36,886 nucleotides of DNA from Tissierellia bacterium. Its GTDB lineage: Bacteria > Bacillota > Clostridia > Tissierellales > Tepidimicrobiaceae. This document shows positions 16,941-26,697 of the stretch, one piece after another (position 1 is the first letter of the stretch; each line of letters begins with the position of its first letter). The stretch is taken from assembly GCA_012735405.1 (NCBI GenBank), contig JAAYHM010000084.1, forward strand, positions 1 through 36,886, read 5' to 3'. The notes beneath the pieces are model-generated. The model was given only the letters and a program-made list of their open reading frames with translations. It was not told the DNA's origin and did not search any database. A program made the translations under genes and the position numbers.

Positions 16941-17855
16941 ATGAAGCATTTAATTGACCCTATGGATTTTTCTGTAGAAGAATTGGAGGATTTGTTTGAA
17001 CTGGCAGATGAAATAATAGATAGGGAAGATGATTTTAGCCAAGTTTGTAAAAACAAAATATTAGCAACCTTGTTTTATGAACCAAGCACAAGAACAAGAC
17101 TTAGTTTTGAAGCTGCAATGATTAGACTAGGAGGGCAGGTCATTGGTTTTTCCAGTTCAACTTCCAGTTCAGTAATGAAGGGGGAAAGTATCCCCGACAC
17201 TGTTCGTACTGTTGGCTCCTATGCAGATATTATAGCTATGAGGCATCCAAAGGAAGGAGCTCCTAAATATGCATCTAAATATTCACCAGTTCCTCTCATA
17301 AATGCTGGTGATGGTGGACATCAGCATCCAACCCAAACCTTAACAGATCTATTTACAATAAGAAAATTAAAGGGTAAATTTTCTAATCTTACCATAGGCC
17401 TATGTGGAGATCTAAAATTTGGCCGTACAGTCCATTCTCTTATAAAAGCGCTTTCAAGGTATGAAAATATTAAATTCATATTAATCTCTCCTAAAGAATT
17501 ACAAATACCCCAATATATTAAAATGGAAATACTTAATTATAAAAATATACCTTTTGTTGAAGTGGAAAAGTTAGAAGATGCAATCCATGAACTTGATATA
17601 CTCTATATGACCAGGGTGCAAAGAGAGAGATTTTTTAATGAAGAAGACTATATACGCCTAAAAGACAGCTATATTTTAAATAAGGATAAATTAAAGTTGG
17701 CAAAAGATGATTTGGCTGTTCTTCATCCACTGCCCAGGGTAAATGAAATAAGTTATGAAGTAGACAATGACCCAAGGGCCTGTTATTTCAAACAGGTAAA
17801 ATACGGAATGTATGTTAGGATGGCCCTTATTATTAGGCTCTTGGAGGTGATGTAG
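16941..17855 (+). CDS. pyrB: Aspartate carbamoyltransferase, catalytic chain
   Basis: 304 residues joining carbamoyl phosphate and aspartate, the committed step of pyrimidine synthesis. The carbamoyl-phosphate site [13 protein letters not shown] (near 50), [41 protein letters not shown] and HPLPRV all match PyrB. A regulatory-chain gene follows directly, as in enterobacteria, so a catalytic-regulatory holoenzyme is expected. The ATG is preceded by AAGGAGG, which can be hidden in a PyrR-type hairpin. First of seven tightly packed pyr genes. Confidence 0.96.
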   Translation: MKHLIDPMDFSVEELEDLFELADEIIDREDDFSQVCKNKILATLFYEPSTRTRLSFEAAMIRLGGQVIGFSSSTSSSVMKGESIPDTVRTVGSYADIIAMRHPKEGAPKYASKYSPVPLINAGDGGHQHPTQTLTDLFTIRKLKGKFSNLTIGLCGDLKFGRTVHSLIKALSRYENIKFILISPKELQIPQYIKMEILNYKNIPFVEVEKLEDAIHELDILYMTRVQRERFFNEEDYIRLKDSYILNKDKLKLAKDDLAVLHPLPRVNEISYEVDNDPRACYFKQVKYGMYVRMALIIRLLEVM

Positions 17856-18284
17856 TTGCTATATATAGATAGTATTCAAAGAGGGATAGTAATAGACCAT
17901 ATAAAGGCTGGTTATGGTTTAAGCATATTTAAATACCTTAAATTAGATGAGGCAGATTATACTGTAGCTTTAATAATGAATGCACCAAGTAAAAAGTATG
18001 GGAAAAAAGATTTAATCAAAATAGAAAATACTATTGATATGGACCTAACCATTCTAGGTTTAATAGACCCAAATATAACAATAAATATTATAGATGATGA
18101 AAAAATAGTTAAAAAAATAAAATTGTCCTTACCTAAAAAAGTTGAAGGTCTAATTAAGTGTAAAAATCCTAGATGTGTTACTTCCGAGGAGAGGGATATA
18201 GAGCACAGGTTTGTCCTAATAGATGAAGACAAAGGTATATATAAGTGTGAATACTGTGAGCAAATTTATACCTGGGAGGAATAA
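17856..18284 (+). CDS. pyrI: Aspartate carbamoyltransferase, regulatory chain
   Basis: 142 residues. The N-terminal domain, with [15 protein letters not shown] and [21 protein letters not shown], is the nucleotide-binding part. The C-terminal zinc domain has C-x4-C (CKNPRC) and C-x2-C (CEYC), the four ligands known from E. coli PyrI. It makes the enzyme respond to CTP and ATP. It begins with TTG immediately after the pyrB stop, behind GGAGGTGAT. A feedback-controlled enzyme in addition to RNA control gives this step several layers of regulation. Confidence 0.94.
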   Translation: MLYIDSIQRGIVIDHIKAGYGLSIFKYLKLDEADYTVALIMNAPSKKYGKKDLIKIENTIDMDLTILGLIDPNITINIIDDEKIVKKIKLSLPKKVEGLIKCKNPRCVTSEERDIEHRFVLIDEDKGIYKCEYCEQIYTWEE

Positions 18285-18285
18285 T

Positions 18286-19488
18286 ATGGATTTGTTGATA
18301 AAAAATTGTAGAATTGTAGACGAGACCAAGGACATGCAGGGAGACATATATATTAAAGATGGTAAAATAGCCCACTATGGTGAAAATATAAATGTAGAAT
18401 GTAATACCATAGATGGGACAGGTCTACTAGCCATGCCTTCCTTTATAGACATGCATGCCCATTTTAGGGATCCAGGCTATACCTATAAGGAAGATTTGTA
18501 CACAGGTAGTAAGTCAGCACTAAAGGGAGGATATACTTTTGTAAACCTAATGGCAAATACCAATCCTGTATGTAGCAATATGGATATTGTAGAATATGTA
18601 CTTAACAAAAGTAAAGAATTGGACCTAATAGATATTCACCAAACAGTTTCAATAACCAAGGATTTTGATGGCAAGACCCTTGACCATTTAGATCAGATTG
18701 ATAATAGGGTTAAATTTATATCTGATGATGGAATGGGGGTCCAATCAAATCTTACTATGTATAAGGCCATGCTTAAGGCAAGGGAAAAAGGCTTAATCAT
18801 TATTGCCCATGAGGAAGATGAGGAGATAGTAGCAATTGATACCAGATTATCAGAAAATGTAATGACCTTAAGGGATATATATCTTTCCAGCCTTACAGGT
18901 GGAAGGTTACATTTAGCCCATGTTAGTACCAAGGAGTCCATAGAAGCCATTAGAAGGGGAAAAAAAGAAGGCATTAAAATTAGCTGTGAAGTTACTCCCC
19001 ATCATGTAGCCCTGTATTCCAATGACTATAGGGTGAACCCTCCAATTAGGGAAAAGGAGGATGTTGAAGCCCTTATAGAAGGAATAATGGATGGAACTGT
19101 AGATGCAATAGCAACAGACCATGCACCCCATTCATTAGATGACAAGAAAAGGGGAGCACCAGGTATATCAGGATTGGAGACTGCTTTTTCCATATGTTAT
19201 ACCAGCCTGGTTAGAACAAATATTATTTCATTAAACAGATTGTCCCAGCTAATGTCAGCAACCCCTGGAAAATTAATGGGAATAAATAAGGGGAAAATAA
19301 AGGAAGGCTATGATGGAGACATAGTATTAGTTGATTTAGATAAAAAGCTTATTGTAAGAGGAGAAGAATTTGTTTCAAAAGGTAAAAATACACCCTTTGA
19401 AGGTATGGAATTTTACGGCAAGGTAATGGCTACCTTTAGGAAAGGTGAACTTAAGTATAATGGGGGGATAAAGGTTGATAATAGATAG
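18286..19488 (+). CDS. pyrC: Dihydroorotase
   Basis: 400 residues of the amidohydrolase superfamily, ring-closing carbamoyl aspartate to dihydroorotate. The metal motif MHAHFRDPG, the later [10 protein letters not shown] and EVTPHH, and IATDHAPHS with the catalytic Asp place it in the class I (Bacillus PyrC-like) group. The frame is open upstream into pyrI, but GGGAGGA at 18275-18281 and the [12 protein letters not shown] start fix the ATG at 18286, one base after the pyrI stop. Confidence 0.95.
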   Translation: MDLLIKNCRIVDETKDMQGDIYIKDGKIAHYGENINVECNTIDGTGLLAMPSFIDMHAHFRDPGYTYKEDLYTGSKSALKGGYTFVNLMANTNPVCSNMDIVEYVLNKSKELDLIDIHQTVSITKDFDGKTLDHLDQIDNRVKFISDDGMGVQSNLTMYKAMLKAREKGLIIIAHEEDEEIVAIDTRLSENVMTLRDIYLSSLTGGRLHLAHVSTKESIEAIRRGKKEGIKISCEVTPHHVALYSNDYRVNPPIREKEDVEALIEGIMDGTVDAIATDHAPHSLDDKKRGAPGISGLETAFSICYTSLVRTNIISLNRLSQLMSATPGKLMGINKGKIKEGYDGDIVLVDLDKKLIVRGEEFVSKGKNTPFEGMEFYGKVMATFRKGELKYNGGIKVDNR

Positions 19489-20344
19489 GCTTTATAATGA
19501 GGTGGAAAAAAAGGGAAATGTATGTGTAGGCTTGGATGCCCACTTAGATTATGTACCAGAAAAGATAAAGGAGAAATATAAGGATATAGATGAGATACTG
19601 TTCCAGTTTAATAAAAGAATTATAGATGAAACTTTAGATATTGTTCCTATATATAAGCTACAAATAGCCTTTTATGAGGCTCATGGCATAAAAGGACTTA
19701 TGGCATATAAAAGGACCTTAGAATATATTAAATCTAACAAGTCCCTGTCCATAGGGGATATTAAAAGAGGAGATATTTCTTCTACGGCCCAAATGTATGG
19801 CAAGGCCCATTTTGAAGGGGATTTTGAGGCAGATTTTATAACTATTAATCCCTATATGGGTTTTGACAGTATAACCCCTTACTTAAAATATATAGAACAG
19901 GGTAATAAGGGTATATTCGTATTAGTTAGAACTTCAAATCCAGGTGCTAAAGATATACAGTACCTTAGGGTTGGTTCAGAAGGAGACAGACTATATTATC
20001 ATGTAGGGGATGGATTAAATGAAATATCATTAAAACACCTGGGAACTTGTGGATATAGTCCAGTTGGTATGGTAGTAGGTGGAACCCACACAGATGAAGG
20101 CAGGGAAATAAGAGAAAGGTATAAAAATATATTCTTTCTTATTCCCGGTTATGGACATCAGGGTGCTAGAGGCAGGGATGTGGCCTTATATTTAAATAAT
20201 GGAAATGGGGGAGTAGTAAATTCCTCCAGAGGAATTATAACTGCCTATAAAAAATATGAAGATGGTGCTAACAATTTTGAAAAATATGCAAGGAAGGCAG
20301 TACTGGATATGAAGGAGGACATAGAAAGTGAAAGCAGGGTATAG
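19475..20344 (+). CDS. pyrF: Orotidine 5'-phosphate decarboxylase (type 2)
   Basis: 289 residues, the longer type 2 form. [12 protein letters not shown] at the N-terminus, [12 protein letters not shown] with the catalytic Asp-Lys-x-x-Asp set, [18 protein letters not shown] and PGYGHQGA are the expected motifs. It decarboxylates OMP to UMP, the last step of the pathway. TTG 19475 lies inside the end of pyrC (14-base overlap), behind a GGGGGGATAAAGG stretch. Confidence 0.94.
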   Translation: MIIDRLYNEVEKKGNVCVGLDAHLDYVPEKIKEKYKDIDEILFQFNKRIIDETLDIVPIYKLQIAFYEAHGIKGLMAYKRTLEYIKSNKSLSIGDIKRGDISSTAQMYGKAHFEGDFEADFITINPYMGFDSITPYLKYIEQGNKGIFVLVRTSNPGAKDIQYLRVGSEGDRLYYHVGDGLNEISLKHLGTCGYSPVGMVVGGTHTDEGREIRERYKNIFFLIPGYGHQGARGRDVALYLNNGNGGVVNSSRGIITAYKKYEDGANNFEKYARKAVLDMKEDIESESRV

Positions 20345-21071
20345 AAAGGCTATAGTAAATACTAATGCGGAAATAGCATCCAATATTTTTGAAATAAAGC
20401 TATCCTATCCTAAGGATGAGAACTTTCAAGGACAACCAGGACAGTTTTATATGCTGAAAGCCTGGGAAGCTTTGGATCCATTTTTACCTAGACCATTGAG
20501 TATATCAAATATAGTAGGTGATACTATAACCTTCCTATATGAGGTAAAGGGTAGAGGTACCCAATTTATATCAAAATTGCATCCAGGACATACTTTGGAA
20601 CTACTTGGCCCTTTGGGAAATGGATTTGATTTAAATATAGAAGGGAATATTGCCATTATATCTGGTGGTATAGGTATAGCACCTATGATTTATCTGATGA
20701 AATCATTGAATAAGAAGGTAGATTTTTATTGTGGATTTAGGGATGAAGCTTATTATATAGATGAAATAAAGGGCTATGTTGATAGTGTATTTGTATCAAC
20801 GGAAAATGGATCCTTAGGCCACAAAGGATTTATTACAGACATATTTACACCTGAAAAATATGATGTAATTTTTACCTGTGGTCCCTTGGCAATGATGGAG
20901 AAGGTATGGAGTATGTGCAAGGGCAAGAAAGTATACATGTCTATGGAAAACAGGATGGCTTGTGGAATAGGTGCCTGTTTAGGCTGTACCATAAAAACCA
21001 GATATGGGATAAAAAGGGTTTGTAAGGAAGGACCGGTTTTCTCAGGAGAGGAGGTCTTTTTTTATGATTGA
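20328..21071 (+). CDS. pyrK: Dihydroorotate dehydrogenase electron-transfer subunit
   Basis: 247 residues with FAD, NAD and [2Fe-2S] sites. RPLSI is the flavin motif, [11 protein letters not shown] the NAD-side loop, TCGPLAMM the ferredoxin-reductase motif, and C-x4-C-x2-C (CGIGACLGC) plus a later Cys in RVCKEGPVF hold the cluster. It passes electrons between NAD+ and PyrD, the class 1B arrangement. GTG 20328 overlaps the pyrF end by 17 bases, with GGAGG about 10 bases upstream. Confidence 0.94.
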   Translation: MKAGYRKAIVNTNAEIASNIFEIKLSYPKDENFQGQPGQFYMLKAWEALDPFLPRPLSISNIVGDTITFLYEVKGRGTQFISKLHPGHTLELLGPLGNGFDLNIEGNIAIISGGIGIAPMIYLMKSLNKKVDFYCGFRDEAYYIDEIKGYVDSVFVSTENGSLGHKGFITDIFTPEKYDVIFTCGPLAMMEKVWSMCKGKKVYMSMENRMACGIGACLGCTIKTRYGIKRVCKEGPVFSGEEVFFYD

Positions 21072-21966
21072 GACAAAGGTTAATATTTGTGAGGTGGAAT
21101 TTAAAAATCCTGTAATTGCAGCATCCGGCACCTTTGGGTTTGGGAGGGAGTACTCTGAATATTTTCCCTTGTCAAGGCTGGGGGGAATAAGCACTAAAGG
21201 TTTAACACTGGAAAAAAGAGAAGGAAATGAAGGTATTAGGATATATGAAACTACTGGAGGTCTTTTAAATAGCATTGGGTTACAGAATCCAGGCATTGAA
21301 GGTTTTATAAGGGAGGAGCTTCCTTTTCTTGAAAAGCAGGATACAGTAATTATAGCCAATGTAGGTGGCTCTACTATAGAGGATTATGTTAAAGCTGTTG
21401 AGAAGCTAAATGAAACCAGTATTGATATGATAGAGTTAAATATATCCTGTCCTAATGTGAAGGAAGGAGGCATGGCCTTTGGCATAAAAGCAGAAACTGC
21501 CTTTGAGGTTGTTTCTCAGGTGAGGAAGGCTTGTAAAAAACCTCTAATTGTGAAACTGTCTCCAAATGCAGAAAATATAGTAAACATGGCTAAAAGTTGT
21601 GTAATGGCAGGAGCAGATGCTCTAAGCCTTGTAAATACCTTTAGTGCAATGGCTATAGATATAAAATCCAGAAAGCCTGTATTTGATAATATAATAGCAG
21701 GGCTATCCGGTCCTTGCATTAAACCAATAGCCTTAAGGATGGTATATGAGGTTTCAAGGGCTGTTGATGTACCTATTGTAGGCATTGGGGGAATAACAAA
21801 TTATAAGGATGCCATAGAATTTATAATGGCAGGGGCATGGGCTATACAGGTGGGAAGTGGAAATTTTATTAATCCCAATATAAGTATAGAAATAATAGAA
21901 GGAATAGAAAAGTTCATGTTAGATGAAGGTATAAAAAATTTAGAAGAGATAAGGGGGATTATATAG
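21064..21966 (+). CDS. pyrD: Dihydroorotate dehydrogenase, class 1B catalytic subunit
   Basis: 300 residues of the FMN barrel. [37 protein letters not shown] with the catalytic Cys of class 1 enzymes, IVKLSPNA and [19 protein letters not shown] binding FMN phosphate are visible. It oxidises dihydroorotate to orotate and should form a heterotetramer with PyrK, whose gene overlaps it by 8 bases. GAGGAGG at 21048-21054 precedes the ATG. Confidence 0.95.
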   Translation: MIETKVNICEVEFKNPVIAASGTFGFGREYSEYFPLSRLGGISTKGLTLEKREGNEGIRIYETTGGLLNSIGLQNPGIEGFIREELPFLEKQDTVIIANVGGSTIEDYVKAVEKLNETSIDMIELNISCPNVKEGGMAFGIKAETAFEVVSQVRKACKKPLIVKLSPNAENIVNMAKSCVMAGADALSLVNTFSAMAIDIKSRKPVFDNIIAGLSGPCIKPIALRMVYEVSRAVDVPIVGIGGITNYKDAIEFIMAGAWAIQVGSGNFINPNISIEIIEGIEKFMLDEGIKNLEEIRGII

Positions 21967-22527
21967 ATGTTGATGGAAATGTTAAGAGAAACTGGAGCTT
22001 TATTGGAAGGCCATTTTTTATTGTCTTCAGGGAAGCACAGCGATGTATATATTCAATGTGCCAAGCTTTTAATGTATCCAGATAAGGCAGAGAAGGCTAT
22101 TGGTTTAATTGTAGAAAAGATAAAGGATATAGATTTTGATATAGTAGTAGGTCCAGCTATGGGAGGAATTATTGTTAGCTATGAACTTGGTAGACAGACA
22201 GGAAAACCCAGTATTTTTGTGGAGAGAGAAAATGGCACAATGAAGTTAAGACGAGGATTTACCATAGAAAAAGGGCAAAGGGTTTTAATAGCCGAGGATG
22301 TTATAACTACAGGCAAATCCTCCTATGAGGCTATAGAAGTAGTAGAAGAACAGGGGGGTGTAGTTGTAGGTATAGGTTGCTTAATAGACAGGGGTAAAGG
22401 AGATTATAAATATCCTGTTTTTAGTGCTTTAAAAATAGAGGCAAATACCTATGAGCCAGAAAACTGCCCACTATGTAAAGAGAACAAGCCCTTGATTAAA
22501 CCTGGCAGTAGAAAGATGGCCTTATAA
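21967..22527 (+). CDS. pyrE: Orotate phosphoribosyltransferase
   Basis: 186 residues. The PRPP motif [13 protein letters not shown], the family start [28 protein letters not shown] and [14 protein letters not shown], the flexible loop, are present. It joins orotate to PRPP to give OMP. The C-terminal CPLCKEN with two Cys is common in this Clostridia/Thermus-type subgroup. The start follows the pyrD stop directly; ATG 21967 and ATG 21973 are both possible. No clear terminator follows, so transcription may run on. Confidence 0.94.
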   Translation: MLMEMLRETGALLEGHFLLSSGKHSDVYIQCAKLLMYPDKAEKAIGLIVEKIKDIDFDIVVGPAMGGIIVSYELGRQTGKPSIFVERENGTMKLRRGFTIEKGQRVLIAEDVITTGKSSYEAIEVVEEQGGVVVGIGCLIDRGKGDYKYPVFSALKIEANTYEPENCPLCKENKPLIKPGSRKMAL

Positions 22528-22630
22528 ATATGACAATATGGATTTCATCTTAATTCATTTATAGTATTTATCCATTTACATAAAATATGTTATATTATTG
22601 TAGTAATCATAAATATAAGGGGATGGTCTA

Positions 22631-23221
22631 GTGATAAAAGACAAACTTAAGAGGGATATAGATTTTATAATTGAACTGGATAAGATGAAATCCATACTGA
22701 GACAAAATAGCCTTATAGATGGATCCAGGAAGGAAAATGATGCTGAGCATTCTTGGCATATAGCTGTAATGGCAATGGTTTTACATGAATATTCAAACCT
22801 ACCTATAGATTTATGTAAAGTTATAAAAATGCTGCTTATACATGATTTAGTTGAAATATATGCTGGAGATACATTTTGCTATGATGAGGAAGGTAATGAA
22901 ACTAAAGAGGAAAGAGAGCTGAAAGCAGCAGACAAATTATTTAATATGCTGGATGAGGATAAAGGAAAAGAGTTGAGAAGTCTATGGGCTGAATTTGAAG
23001 AAAGAAAAACTAATGAAGCTATATTTGCAGCAGCCATGGATAGACTTCAGCCCCTTTTTAGCAATTATTATAATGAAGGTGGTACATGGAAAAAATTTAA
23101 TGTTAATAAAGAAGCTGTATATAAGAGAATTGAGCCAATAAAAGAAGCCTCAGATGAGATATGGAAGTTAGTTACAAATATGATAGAGGATGCAATAAGG
23201 AAGGGATATATAGCTAATTAA
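22631..23221 (+). CDS. HD-domain phosphohydrolase (YfbR/HDDC2-like)
   Basis: 196 residues. Metal ligands are seen as ENDAEHSWHIA (the first His), LLIHDLVEIYAGD (the HD pair) and a distal AAAMDRLQP Asp, in the order of the HD_3 group that includes 5'-deoxynucleotidase YfbR and HDDC2. A role in trimming nucleoside monophosphates would suit its place after the pyr operon, but a 103-base gap makes common transcription uncertain. GTG 22631 follows AAGGGGATGG. Confidence 0.8.
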   Translation: MIKDKLKRDIDFIIELDKMKSILRQNSLIDGSRKENDAEHSWHIAVMAMVLHEYSNLPIDLCKVIKMLLIHDLVEIYAGDTFCYDEEGNETKEERELKAADKLFNMLDEDKGKELRSLWAEFEERKTNEAIFAAAMDRLQPLFSNYYNEGGTWKKFNVNKEAVYKRIEPIKEASDEIWKLVTNMIEDAIRKGYIAN

Positions 23222-23230
23222 TAGGACAAG

Positions 23231-23310
23231 GGGACGGTTCTTTATCATGAAAATGGCATATAGGTAAAGAAAAGGCTGGATTTTAAAGAACCCTTCTTTA
23301 CCTATATGCC
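23231..23310. repeat. Long-hairpin intergenic element with REP-like GGGACGGTTCTTTA head
   Basis: A perfect 17 bp stem (23255-23271 with 23294-23310) encloses a 22-base loop. A second pairing, GGTTCTTTA (23236-23244) with TAAAGAACC (23284-23292), would cross the first stem as a pseudoknot or act as an alternative fold. The head GGGGACGGTTCTTT resembles interspersed repeats I recall near IS200-like (RAYT) transposases in Firmicutes. It lies between convergent genes and may also end transcripts from both sides. Confidence 0.5.
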
Positions 23311-23323
23311 TTATCTATCTTAA

Positions 23324-24124
23324 TTAGAATGCAGGTACTACTCCACCTTCGTAGTTTTCTTCAATAAATTGTTTTACTTCATCACTTTGCAGAGCTTCCA
23401 TCAATTTCTTAAACTTTTCTTCATTTTCTTCTCCTGCTCTTACTGCAACTATATTAGCATAAGGTGATTCCTTTCCTTCCAATAAAATTGCATCCTTTGT
23501 AGGAACCAAACCTGCTTCTAAAGCATAATTTCCATTTATGATTGCACCATCAACTTCATCAAGAACCCTTGGAAGTTGTGCAGCTTCTAAAGGTCTAAAA
23601 GTCAGGTTTTTTGGATTTTCTATTATATCATTTTCTGTGGCTAATATGCCTGCTTTTTCATCTAATTTTATTATGCCTGCTTCTTGAAGAAGCAGTAGAG
23701 CCCTTCCACCATTGGTTCCATCATTTGGAATAGCAATTTCTGCACCATCTTCAAGTTGGTCAATTGAATCATATTTTGATGAATATAGTCCCATTGGTTC
23801 TACATGAACCCCTCCAATAGAAACTAAGTTTGTGCCATTTTCTTCGTTAAAATTGTTTAGATATGGCTCATGTTGGAAGAAGTTGGCATCTAAATCTCCA
23901 TCTTCTAAAGCAGTATTTGGAGTTACATAATCAGTAAAGGTTATTATTTCAAGACTTATACCCTCTTCTTCTAAATTATCCTTAATTAATTCTACTATCT
24001 TTCCATGGGGCTCTGGAGATACACCTATTCTAATTACATTATCATCTGAACTATCTTGGCTACAAGCTGCAAATGTTAAAGCTAAAATAGCAACTAATGA
24101 TATTAGCAATAATTTTTTCATCAT
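23324..24124 (-). CDS. metQ: Methionine ABC transporter substrate-binding lipoprotein
   Basis: 266 residues of the NlpA/MetQ family. The signal peptide ends at lipobox FAAC. The mature part has RIGVSPEPHGKIVE, ALEDGDLDANFFQHEPYL and IAIPNDGTNGGRALLLLQ, with later NLTFRPLEAAQLPR and DGAIINGNYALEAGL, all standard in MetQ. It captures methionine outside the membrane for MetNI. Last gene of the SAM-controlled transcript; 17 bases separate it from metI. Confidence 0.93.
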   Translation of the reverse strand: MMKKLLLISLVAILALTFAACSQDSSDDNVIRIGVSPEPHGKIVELIKDNLEEEGISLEIITFTDYVTPNTALEDGDLDANFFQHEPYLNNFNEENGTNLVSIGGVHVEPMGLYSSKYDSIDQLEDGAEIAIPNDGTNGGRALLLLQEAGIIKLDEKAGILATENDIIENPKNLTFRPLEAAQLPRVLDEVDGAIINGNYALEAGLVPTKDAILLEGKESPYANIVAVRAGEENEEKFKKLMEALQSDEVKQFIEENYEGGVVPAF

Positions 24125-24141
24125 AAATCCTCCTTATATTT

Positions 24142-24783
24142 TTATTTTTTGTTAAGTTTTGTAGATAATCTATTTCCTACAAATTGGATGCCTTGAACTA
24201 GTATAATGATTACTATAACAGCTACAACCATTACATCAGTTTGAAACCTGTAAAGCCCATATCTAATTGCCACATCACCTAAGCCACCGCCACCTATGGC
24301 ACCAGCCATGGCAGAATATCCAATTATATTAATAATTGTGGTAGTTACATCTAATACAAGTGAAGGCAATGATTCAGGAATAAGTACCTTAAATATGATT
24401 TCAGGTACGCTACAACCCATAGCTAGGCTGGATTCAATTATTCCTTTATCTATTTCCTTTAAAGAGCTTTCAATTACTCTGGCTACAAAGGGTGCGGCTG
24501 CTATAGATAATGGAACAATAGTAGCTGTTGTACCTATGGTTTTCCCAATAATTAATTTTGACAAGGGAAACAAAAGAATCATAAGTATAATAAAAGGAAA
24601 GGAACGCAATGCATTAATAATGCCGTTAAGTATCTTATTAAGCTGTTTCTTTTCCCATATGCCATTTTTTTCTGTAATAACCAAAAGTATCCCCATAGGA
24701 AAACCTAATAGCAAGGAAAAAAGTGTAGAAAAAAATACCATATATATTGTTTGTAAAAGTGCAGGAATAATTAAATCAGCCAT
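24142..24783 (-). CDS. metI: Methionine ABC transporter permease
   Basis: 213 residues with five membrane helices. The EAA loop region EIDKGIIESSLAMGCSVPEIIFKVLIPESLP and GYSAMAGAIGGGGLGDVAIRYGLYRF are typical of MetI. It forms the pore with a MetN dimer. The start codon abuts the metN stop. Confidence 0.94.
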   Translation of the reverse strand: MADLIIPALLQTIYMVFFSTLFSLLLGFPMGILLVITEKNGIWEKKQLNKILNGIINALRSFPFIILMILLFPLSKLIIGKTIGTTATIVPLSIAAAPFVARVIESSLKEIDKGIIESSLAMGCSVPEIIFKVLIPESLPSLVLDVTTTIINIIGYSAMAGAIGGGGLGDVAIRYGLYRFQTDVMVVAVIVIIILVQGIQFVGNRLSTKLNKK

Positions 24784-25791
24784 CTACATCACCTCCACAT
24801 TTACATTATTGCTGATTAAATAGTTAATTGCTTTGTTTATTTCTTCATCTTCTCCCTGTATTTCAAGAATCAGATGTCCTACACTAGTTTTTATCAACCT
24901 GTTAATATCACCAGATAATATATTCACTTCAATATCAAAATTCTTTACCATCCTGGATACAATAGGTTTTTTGGCATTTTCTCCAGTATAGCCAAGCCTT
25001 ACTATTGTTGCGGAAGATTCATTAGGTTCTATAATTTCCTCTGTAATATCAGATTTAATTCTACTTATAAATTCATGAGCAGTTTTGGTCCTTGGATTTT
25101 TAAATAGTTCTTCCACAGTATTTATTTCAATTATTTCTCCATTTTCTATTATCGCAACCCTGTCGCATATATCTTTTATAACTTCCATTTGATGGGTTAT
25201 CAGTACAATGGTAAGGCCAAATTCATCCCTTGTCCTTCTTAAAAGATCTAATATGGATTTTGTAGTTTTTGGGTCTAAGGCTGAAGTACCCTCATCACTT
25301 AGAAGTATTTTTGGATTGTTTGCCAAAGCTCTTGCAATTGCAACCCTCTGTTTTTGACCTCCGCTTAATTGGGAAGGGTAGGCATATTTTTTATCCTCTA
25401 GACCTACATATTCCAGAAGGGTGTCGACCCTTTTTTCAATTTCATCTTTAGATAAGCCTTCTAATTCCAAGGGAAAGGCTATATTTTTGTATACAGTTTT
25501 TTGTGAGAAAAGATTAAAATGTTGAAAAATCATACCTATATTTTTTCTTAAATTTCTTAAATTTTCTTTATCATAGACTGTAATATCTTCGCCTTGTATA
25601 TAAATTTTTCCTTGGGTTGGTTCTTCAAGTCTATTTATACATCTTATTAAAGTGGATTTACCAGCGCCGCTTAACCCGATTATGCCAAATATTTCACCTT
25701 CGTTTATTTCTAAATTTACATTTTTTAAGGCTTCTATATTATTGTTGTTTTCATCGTAAAAAGTTTTGGATAAATTTTCAATTCTAATCAA
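24784..25791 (-). CDS. metN: Methionine ABC transporter ATPase with NIL domain
   Basis: 335 residues. Walker A GLSGAGKST, Q-loop IFQHFNLF, ABC signature LSGGQKQR, Walker B ILLSDEGTSALDP (Glu kept, though SDEG replaces the more common CDEA) and the H-loop LITHQ are in place. The last ~80 residues form a NIL-type regulatory domain that binds methionine and inhibits transport in known MetN. TTG start, with GGGGG about 9 bases upstream. The whole operon is behind the SAM-I riboswitch. Confidence 0.94.
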   Translation of the reverse strand: MIRIENLSKTFYDENNNNIEALKNVNLEINEGEIFGIIGLSGAGKSTLIRCINRLEEPTQGKIYIQGEDITVYDKENLRNLRKNIGMIFQHFNLFSQKTVYKNIAFPLELEGLSKDEIEKRVDTLLEYVGLEDKKYAYPSQLSGGQKQRVAIARALANNPKILLSDEGTSALDPKTTKSILDLLRRTRDEFGLTIVLITHQMEVIKDICDRVAIIENGEIIEINTVEELFKNPRTKTAHEFISRIKSDITEEIIEPNESSATIVRLGYTGENAKKPIVSRMVKNFDIEVNILSGDINRLIKTSVGHLILEIQGEDEEINKAINYLISNNVNVEVM

Positions 25792-25814
25792 AATTTATTC
25801 CCCCTTCTAACTAA

Positions 25815-25872
25815 AGAAAAAACCTCTATGCACATAGAGGTTAAATAAAAAACCTCTCATAAGAAAGAGGTT
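25815..25872 (-). terminator. Two tandem terminators after the SAM riboswitch
   Basis: On the - strand the first hairpin (25872-25851) has arms AACCTCT/AGAGGTT with a T-run, and the second (25842-25821) is a longer perfect inverted repeat with the same AACCTCT/AGAGGTT ends and its own T-run. The riboswitch antiterminator strand ATAAGGAAGAG (25886-25876) can pair with CTCTTTCTTAT (25869-25859) of the first hairpin. If so, the freed right arm of hairpin one could pair with the left arm of hairpin two. Confidence 0.8.
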
Positions 25873-25881
25873 ATGCTCTTC

Positions 25882-25985
25882 CTTATCTCTCGACATCAAA
25901 GATGTCGCTGGAATTGGCACCTTGTAGTGCAAAACTACAGGTTGCCGGGTTTCATTGGGCCAGTCCCTCCACCACTCTTGATAAG
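25882..25985 (-). ncRNA. SAM-I (S-box) riboswitch
   Basis: On the - strand, P1 is CTTATC/GATAAG, followed by AGAGTGGTGGAGGGACTGGCCC, interrupted here after the core GGAGGGACTGGCCC, then ATGAAACCCGGCAACC, then GGTGCCAATTCC, which are the conserved S-box blocks in order. The upstream P2-P3 region and the P4 stem GACATC/GATGTC are complete. With SAM bound, P1 closes and the downstream terminators form, shutting off metNIQ. Confidence 0.95.
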
Positions 25986-26018
25986 TGCATGTTATCAAGT
26001 TTTTGTATTTTAGATTAT

Positions 26019-26047
26019 ATTCTAATACTAAGATTATATTTTGTCAA
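26019..26047 (-). promoter_or_regulatory. Predicted promoter of the metNIQ operon
   Basis: On the - strand a perfect TTGACA (26047-26042), a 17-base spacer and TAGAAT (26024-26019). The riboswitch begins about 34 bases downstream of the -10. Confidence 0.72.
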
Positions 26048-26065
26048 CTATTTTTATTACAAAAC

Positions 26066-26338
26066 TTATTTGATTTTTTCTAACCTGTTTTCTATAATAT
26101 TTTGAACTTCTTGTGGAGTAAGACCTTTTGCTTCTATAATTGGAACAGGTGGATTGTTATAGTCTGTTTCCCTTTCACTAAAAACATCTAGTCCTGATAC
26201 AACAATTGCTCTATATTCATCAGATGTTATATTTTTAAGATTAAAATTTCTATTTAAAGTGTAAACATCATATCCAGCATTTTTTAAATGCTCTATAAAG
26301 GGTGTTAAAGTATTTTCAACTACCACTTTGTTTTTCAC
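26066..26338 (-). CDS. YkuS/UPF0180-like small protein
   Basis: 90 residues. The N-terminal VENTLTPFIEHLKNAGYDVYTL and the middle EYRAIVVSGLDVF resemble the UPF0180 (YkuS) family, which has a small alpha/beta fold and no established function. A GTG start follows GGAGGTGATTTT. A single - strand gene, ending just upstream of the met promoter. Confidence 0.65.
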   Translation of the reverse strand: MKNKVVVENTLTPFIEHLKNAGYDVYTLNRNFNLKNITSDEYRAIVVSGLDVFSERETDYNNPPVPIIEAKGLTPQEVQNIIENRLEKIK

Positions 26339-26474
26339 AAAATCACCTCCTTTTTAAAATATTATGTCCCTATTTTAGTCCATTATTTATGATGTTTTTT
26401 TCCATGAATATTTGACAATCCTGGAGACAAAATAGATTTGAAAAGGTCAAAAAATTAAAGAAAGGAGTGATTAT

Positions 26475-26684
26475 ATGCCACTAAAGAACCCTATTAACTT
26501 AGGAAATATTAATCAAATGGAATTAAACCACTTAAGAGAAATTACAAGCCTTCACCAAAATATGGTAGTCAAATATGAGACATTTGCCAATCAGTGCCAG
26601 GACCCACAATTAAAGCAACTGTTTAAACAAGCATCTCAAGATGCACAGACAACAGTAAATAACCTAATAAATTCACTAAAATAG
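26475..26684 (+). CDS. Small CotF-like spore coat protein
   Basis: 69 residues, all helical, with NQMELNHLREITSLHQNMVVKYETFANQCQDPQLK cut here to the key parts LNHLREI and KYETFANQCQDPQLK, typical of small coat proteins paired with a CotF-domain partner in Clostridia. AAAGGAGTGA precedes the ATG. The next gene starts 13 bases later and the pair should be co-expressed during sporulation. Confidence 0.7.
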   Translation: MPLKNPINLGNINQMELNHLREITSLHQNMVVKYETFANQCQDPQLKQLFKQASQDAQTTVNNLINSLK

Positions 26685-26697
26685 GAGGTGAAATTTT

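Noticed and set aside
18223-18285. Longer N-terminus for PyrC inside pyrI
   Set aside because: The dihydroorotase family starts at MDLLIKN, with GGGAGGA just before ATG 18286.
22528-22630. Promoter for the HD-domain gene
   Set aside because: AT-rich hexamers can be picked in several ways and none is convincing; read-through from pyrE is equally possible.
24296-24823. A long + strand ORF opposite metI
   Set aside because: It mirrors metI codon by codon, has no ribosome site or family motif, and metI is certain.
25269-25451. Small + strand ORF inside metN
   Set aside because: A shadow frame with no ribosome site.
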